From Scatomorpha merdavium (GTDB lineage: Bacteria > Bacillota > Clostridia > Oscillospirales > Oscillospiraceae), in assembly GCA_018711415.1 (NCBI GenBank), contig DVIJ01000100.1:1-24767 (forward strand): DNA of 24,767 bases, in the 5' to 3' direction. This document shows positions 21,364-24,767 of this stretch, piece by piece. Below the pieces are notes generated by a model that had not been told where the DNA came from, did no database searches, and saw only the letters and a program-made list of their open reading frames with translations. The position numbers were made by a program, and so were the translations under genes. Every line of letters begins with the position of its first letter. The stretch's first letter is position 1.

Positions 21364-22668
21364 TCATTCGCATTTCCAATATGCCACGCTGTATGGGGGC
21401 AGCTCGCTGCCGCCTCCGAAGTCGTGCATTTTGCCGCTTATCAGGTCCTGCGCCCTGCCACAGTTGGCGTTGAAGTGGGCGGTGTAAGGCACGGAGTCTG
21501 CATTTATCGCAACAATGACCCTCTCCCCTTCCGCCTCGCGCTGGAACACTGCCTGACGGTTGGTCAGGAGCAGGTCCTTAAAGTCTCCATAACAGAGCGC
21601 GCGGCTGGCACGGTGCGCCTTGGCCATCGCGGATATCGTGTCAGTCAGTTCGTTCCACTCCGGCGCCTCGAAGCTCGGGCGGAGGCTCCAGTCACCGTTG
21701 CGCTTGTCGCCCTCAGCACCCCACTCGCTGCCGTAGTAGACGCAGGGAATGCCCGGCATGGCAAACACGAGGCCATATATGAGAGGTATATGCGCCTTGT
21801 TTTGCAGGATAGTCGCCGCGCGGGTGACGTCGTGATTGTCGCAGAAGCTGAGGAGGTGGCGGCCCTTGTAAAGCGTCCAGTTCTCCGGTCCGAACTGGCG
21901 CTTGAGGCTGTGGACTATCTCAAACATGTTCATGCTGTTGAAGCTGGAATACAGCCCCTTGTAGCACTCGTAGTTCGTGACGCTGTGGAGCATCCCGTCG
22001 TTCATCCAGCGGTTATAGTCGCCGTGGAGCGTTTCGCCCAGGAGAAAGAAGTCGCCCAGCCCGTCGCAGAAGGAGCGCAGACGGCGCAGGAAGTCGAGGT
22101 CCAGGCAGTAGGCAACGTCCAGGCGCAGGCCGTCTATCCCGAACTCGTCGCGCCAGAACTTCACGGTGTCGAGTATGTAGTCCGCGACGGCGGGGTTGCG
22201 GAGGTTGAGCTTCACGAGCTCATAGTGGCCCTCCCAACCCTCGTACCAAAAGCCGTCGTTATAGCCGCTGTTGCCGCCGAAGTTAATGTTGAACCAGTCC
22301 GTGTAGGGCGAGTCCCACTTCTTTTCCTGCACGTCGCGGAATGCCCAGAAGCCACGGCCCACATGGTTAAAAACACCGTCGAATATGACGCGGATGCCGT
22401 GCTCTTTGAGCGTCTTGCAGACCGCCTTGAGGTCCTCGTTAGTGCCGAGGCGGCAGTCTGCCTTGCGGTAATCCCGCGTGTCGTAGCCGTGGCAGTCGCT
22501 CTCAAACACGGGACCGAGATAAAGGGCGTCCGCGCCGAGCTTTTCAATGTGCTCCGCCCAGTCCGCTATCTTTAGCATCCTGTGCTCAGTAACGCCGTCG
22601 TTCTCGTGCGGTGCGCCGCAGAAGCCCAGGGGGTAGATGTGATAAAATACGCTGTCATAAGCCCACAT
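21364..22668 (-). CDS. GH13 alpha-amylase-family glycoside hydrolase, probably cytoplasmic
   Basis: The protein is 434 residues if started at ATG 22668, giving MWAYDSVFYHIYPLGFCGAP, which fits the N-terminus of relatives. A TTG two codons upstream is the alternative, since AAAGGA is ten bases from the ATG but only four from the TTG. There is no signal peptide. The GH13 regions are present: DGVFNH (97-102), GLRLDVA with nucleophile Asp184, LGETLHG with acid/base Glu212, and FCDNHDVTR with Asp280. The lack of extra N-terminal domains and of secretion suggests an enzyme acting on imported maltodextrins or similar oligosaccharides. Exact specificity cannot be given. It is transcribed alone from a promoter just upstream. 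Confidence 0.9.
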   Translation of the reverse strand: MWAYDSVFYHIYPLGFCGAPHENDGVTEHRMLKIADWAEHIEKLGADALYLGPVFESDCHGYDTRDYRKADCRLGTNEDLKAVCKTLKEHGIRVIFDGVFNHVGRGFWAFRDVQEKKWDSPYTDWFNINFGGNSGYNDGFWYEGWEGHYELVKLNLRNPAVADYILDTVKFWRDEFGIDGLRLDVAYCLDLDFLRRLRSFCDGLGDFFLLGETLHGDYNRWMNDGMLHSVTNYECYKGLYSSFNSMNMFEIVHSLKRQFGPENWTLYKGRHLLSFCDNHDVTRAATILQNKAHIPLIYGLVFAMPGIPCVYYGSEWGAEGDKRNGDWSLRPSFEAPEWNELTDTISAMAKAHRASRALCYGDFKDLLLTNRQAVFQREAEGERVIVAINADSVPYTAHFNANCGRAQDLISGKMHDFGGGSELPPYSVAYWKCE

Positions 22669-22698
22669 ATCCAAATCGTCCTTTCGCCAAGTGAAGCA

Positions 22699-22727
22699 AG
22701 TATAACTCAGACCGGATGATTTGAAAA
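22699..22727 (-). promoter_or_regulatory. Probable promoter of the GH13 gene
   Basis: TTTTCA (22722-22727) and TATACT (22699-22704) are 17 bases apart on the minus strand. The -10 is strong and the -35 moderate. The ATG lies about 30 bases further on. Confidence 0.5.
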
Positions 22728-22738
22728 GGGGGTTTTAC

Positions 22739-23179
22739 CTAAAGCAGACAGAGCACGAGCCCGTAAACGATACTTGCGGATACGCCAAACACTATTACGG
22801 GACCTGCGATTATGAACATCTTCGCAGCCGTGCCGGTGACGAATCCCTCGCTTTTAAACTCAAGTGCAGGCGAAACTACCGCGTTAGCGAATCCGGTTAT
22901 CGGCACAAGAGTTCCCGCGCCGCCGAACTTTGCAATATCGTCGTACACACCGAGGCCCGTGAGTAGCGCGCCCAGGAAAACCAAAGTCATCGAGCAGGCC
23001 GTGGAGGCGTCCGCGCGCTCGAGACCCGCGTAGAGCCAGAGCTGCGTCACCAGCTCCCCAATAACGCAGATCGCGCCGCCTATCAAGAACGCCTTCAACA
23101 GGTCTCCCCATAGGGGCGAAGGCGGAGACTTGCGTTTAACGTACTCGGCATACTGCTCGTTTGTCATCTTCTGCATCAT
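22739..23179 (-). CDS. spoVAC: Stage V sporulation protein AC
   Basis: The 146-residue protein matches SpoVAC over its full length: KAFLIGGAICVIGEL (29-43), then LLTGLGVYDDIAKFGGAGTLVPITGFANAVVSPALEFKSEG, the most conserved part of the family, and a C-terminal VIVFGVSASIVYG. Several membrane segments are visible. SpoVA proteins form the inner-membrane channel that moves calcium-dipicolinate into the forespore and releases it on germination; SpoVAC can behave as a mechanosensitive channel. In most spore formers spoVAC sits beside spoVAD and spoVAE; here no such neighbour exists within the window on either side. Two ATGs in tandem begin the gene, six bases after GAGG. A sigma-G promoter could not be identified with confidence. 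Confidence 0.93.
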   Translation of the reverse strand: MMQKMTNEQYAEYVKRKSPPSPLWGDLLKAFLIGGAICVIGELVTQLWLYAGLERADASTACSMTLVFLGALLTGLGVYDDIAKFGGAGTLVPITGFANAVVSPALEFKSEGFVTGTAAKMFIIAGPVIVFGVSASIVYGLVLCLL

Positions 23180-23250
23180 TCAACACCTCTAGCGTAGTTT
23201 TCCGCTTTGAGGACGGATTATTACGTCTTTTCTTTTTTTGGCAGGCCGTG

Positions 23251-23256
23251 TATAAT
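23251..23256 (+). promoter_or_regulatory. -10 element for the DJ-1/PfpI gene
   Basis: A perfect TATAAT lies 25 bases before the ATG. The -35 region (23228-23233) is a T-rich stretch without a good hexamer, so strength is uncertain. Confidence 0.45.
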
Positions 23257-23280
23257 GGCTGCGAAGGGAGAGATGCAAAG

Positions 23281-23853
23281 ATGGCAAAACTCTGTGTGTT
23301 TATGGCAAGTGGTTCTGAGGAAGTGGAGACACTTGCCGTTGTGGATATCGTCCGCCGCGCCGGCGTCCAGGTCGAACTTGTGTCCGTCACAGATTCAAAA
23401 GTCGTCACCGGCTCTCACGGCATCAGCGTTGTGGCCGACAAGCTTTTCGCTGAGGTGGATTACTCAGACGTTGACGCGCTCTACGTCCCCGGCGGCATCC
23501 CAGGTGTGGAAAACCTCTATGCCCATCCGGGTCTTAAGACGCTGCTCCTGCAGTTCGACGCGGAGTATAAGCACGTCGCCGCGCTCTGTGCGGCTCCGGG
23601 CGTCGTGCTTGGAAGGCTCGGCCTGCTCAGAAACAGGCGCGCCGCCTGCTTCCCCGGCTTTGAAAAGGAGATGCTCGGCGCCATCGCCGTCCCTGATGGC
23701 ATCGTTACCGACGAGAACATAACCACCGGCCGCGGTCTGGGCTACGCTATAGACATGGGACTGGAACTCGTGCGTCTGCTCGCCGGCGAGGAAAAGTCGC
23801 TCGAAATCAAGAAAAAGATACAGCACCCCGAGTGCTGCGGCAAGGGGGACTGA
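23281..23853 (+). CDS. DJ-1/PfpI-family protein
   Basis: The frame is open upstream of 23281, but that part crosses the promoter and the divergent spoVAC start. The ATG at 23281 gives the family N-terminus MAKLCVFMASGSEEVETLAV and 190 residues, the usual length. A GGGAG site lies about ten bases upstream. The nucleophilic elbow ALCAAPGVV contains Cys103, equivalent to Cys106 of human DJ-1, and the nearby acidic residues are at SEEVE (12-16). VPGGIPGVENL (69-79) is also typical. Members act in protection from carbonyl stress, as deglycase-like or chaperone enzymes, and the precise reaction is debated. The stop is four bases before the next ATG, so the two genes form one unit. Confidence 0.9.
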   Translation: MAKLCVFMASGSEEVETLAVVDIVRRAGVQVELVSVTDSKVVTGSHGISVVADKLFAEVDYSDVDALYVPGGIPGVENLYAHPGLKTLLLQFDAEYKHVAALCAAPGVVLGRLGLLRNRRAACFPGFEKEMLGAIAVPDGIVTDENITTGRGLGYAIDMGLELVRLLAGEEKSLEIKKKIQHPECCGKGD

Positions 23854-23857
23854 GACC

Positions 23858-24646
23858 ATGGGACCCGACTTGGAAGCGCTCCTAAAAGAGTCGGTCATCG
23901 CAGTGCGCGAGGCTGGGCTGCTCTTTGGCAACCGTGAACTCGCCGCACACATAAGGCGCAAGCAGGCACGCGACTTTGTCACTGAGGTGGACACCGGCAT
24001 ACAGGAGCTGCTGCGCCGCAGGCTCTCCGAGATACTGCCTGAAGCCAAATTCATGGGAGAGGAACAGGACAACTCACAGCTCGACACCTCTGGCCTCGTC
24101 TGGATACTCGACCCCGTGGACGGCACGACGAACTTCATCCATCACCTCCGGCACAGCGCGATCTCGCTCGCACTCGTAGCAGACGGCGCTCCCGTTCTCG
24201 GCATCGTCTTTAACCCGGACACCGATGAGCTCTACACCGCCCGCGCCGGCATGGGCGCAAGCCTCAACGGGCGCAAGATACACGTCAGCTGCACGGAGGA
24301 CCTTGGCGAATGTCTCATAGACGTTGGCACAAACCCCGCCAAGCGTGACCAGGCCGGACGCAACTTCGCTCTGATACGCGCAGTTTACGACAGCTGCGTG
24401 GACATACGCCGCATGGGTACGGCTTCGCTGGACTTCTGCTCCGTGGCAGACGGGCGGACAGACGCCTACACCGAGTGTCTGCTGAACCCCTGGGACTACG
24501 CCGCCGGTCTGCTCATCTCGCGCGAGGCCGGCGCAGTCGTGACAGACCTCCGCGGCCGCAGTCCGGACATGTTCCACTCCTCAGACATCATTGTTGCCAA
24601 TCCCACTGTTCACAAGAAACTTTTGGAGCTTTTGCACAATATATGA
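23858..24646 (+). CDS. Inositol monophosphatase-family phosphatase
   Basis: The 262-residue protein has the complete set of metal-site motifs of the IMPase/SuhB family: GEEQDN (67-72), DPVDGTTNF (85-93) and the C-terminal WDYAAGLL (212-219). These enzymes release phosphate from inositol monophosphates or related sugar phosphates and bisphosphates with Mg2+; relatives act on PAP or fructose-1,6-bisphosphate, so the substrate is open. The ATG follows the DJ-1 gene by four bases, with GGGGG nine bases upstream, and a terminator follows. Pairing with a DJ-1 protein may point to metabolite repair, but only by context. Confidence 0.92.
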   Translation: MGPDLEALLKESVIAVREAGLLFGNRELAAHIRRKQARDFVTEVDTGIQELLRRRLSEILPEAKFMGEEQDNSQLDTSGLVWILDPVDGTTNFIHHLRHSAISLALVADGAPVLGIVFNPDTDELYTARAGMGASLNGRKIHVSCTEDLGECLIDVGTNPAKRDQAGRNFALIRAVYDSCVDIRRMGTASLDFCSVADGRTDAYTECLLNPWDYAAGLLISREAGAVVTDLRGRSPDMFHSSDIIVANPTVHKKLLELLHNI

Positions 24647-24662
24647 TAATTGCTTTTGACTT

Positions 24663-24691
24663 CCCCGTGCCTTCCGGCGCGGGGATTTTTT
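24663..24691 (+). terminator. Intrinsic terminator after the IMPase-family gene
   Basis: CCCCGTGCC (24663-24671) pairs with GGCGCGGGG (24676-24684), with one wobble, around TTCC. It is followed by A and a run of six T. Confidence 0.85.
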
Positions 24692-24767
24692 AACAGATGT
24701 CATGAATTTCAAAAATATCGCAGGATTTTCTGTGGTAAAGTTGAAAAGAGTTTTGTAGAATATAGGC
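24692..24767 (+). other. AT-rich end of window, likely upstream region of the next gene
   Basis: This stretch is clearly richer in A and T than the rest. It has a possible TAGAAT -10 near the end but no good -35. No frame is readable. Confidence 0.3.

Noticed and set aside
21424..22575. Plus-strand frame of about 383 codons opposite the GH13 gene
   Set aside because: It is antisense to the catalytic core of the glycosidase, has a Val/Ala-rich composition without motifs, and lacks a ribosome site.

Overview
The window most likely comes from a high-GC, spore-forming member of Clostridia, close to the butyrate-producing Oscillospiraceae/Ruminococcaceae. The evidence is two sporulation genes (spoIIID and a spoVAC-like gene), a butyryl-CoA:acetate-type CoA-transferase, Gram-positive Shine-Dalgarno sites, GTG and TTG starts, and GC-rich terminators ending in T-runs. 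No rRNA, tRNA, CRISPR array, transposase or phage gene was seen. The taxonomic placement is inferred from gene content.

Layout. Positions 1-644 hold the 5' part of a multi-membrane glycosyltransferase-like gene on the minus strand. Positions 645-960 have no protein gene but contain two promoters and a structured leader ending in an intrinsic terminator, upstream of a CNNM/CorC-type transporter (961-2220). A putative HTH regulator follows (2331-3431), convergent with the main feature of the window.

The main feature is a six-gene minus-strand cluster, 12851 down to 3488. In transcription order it encodes a zinc-ribbon/FHA protein, a membrane-anchored PP2C phosphatase, a soluble PP2C phosphatase, a secreted-protease/TM/FHA fusion, a Ser/Thr kinase with a leucine-rich-repeat ectodomain, and a Ser/Thr kinase with a very large beta-solenoid ectodomain. 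The genes overlap or nearly touch, and the last one also has its own strong internal promoter. The set looks like a complete transmembrane phosphosignalling system: two sensor kinases, two phosphatases, two phosphothreonine readers and one extracellular protease under possible cytoplasmic control.

The second half is a mix of housekeeping and metabolic genes: spoIIID, ylmH, a sodium:alanine-type symporter, an iron-dependent alcohol dehydrogenase divergent from the CoA-transferase, a BlaI/BlaR1-like pair, a GH13 glycosidase, spoVAC, and a two-gene unit of DJ-1/PfpI and inositol-monophosphatase family proteins. The BlaR1-like protein has no penicillin-binding sensor. It carries three copies of an unrecognised extracellular repeat, and its promoter has two matching TCTAA-N4-TTAGA operators.

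Several starts given here are not the longest possible ones. They were moved to codons with a properly placed Shine-Dalgarno site or to family-consistent N-termini: 6802, 12280, 13041, 16646, 22668 and 23281.
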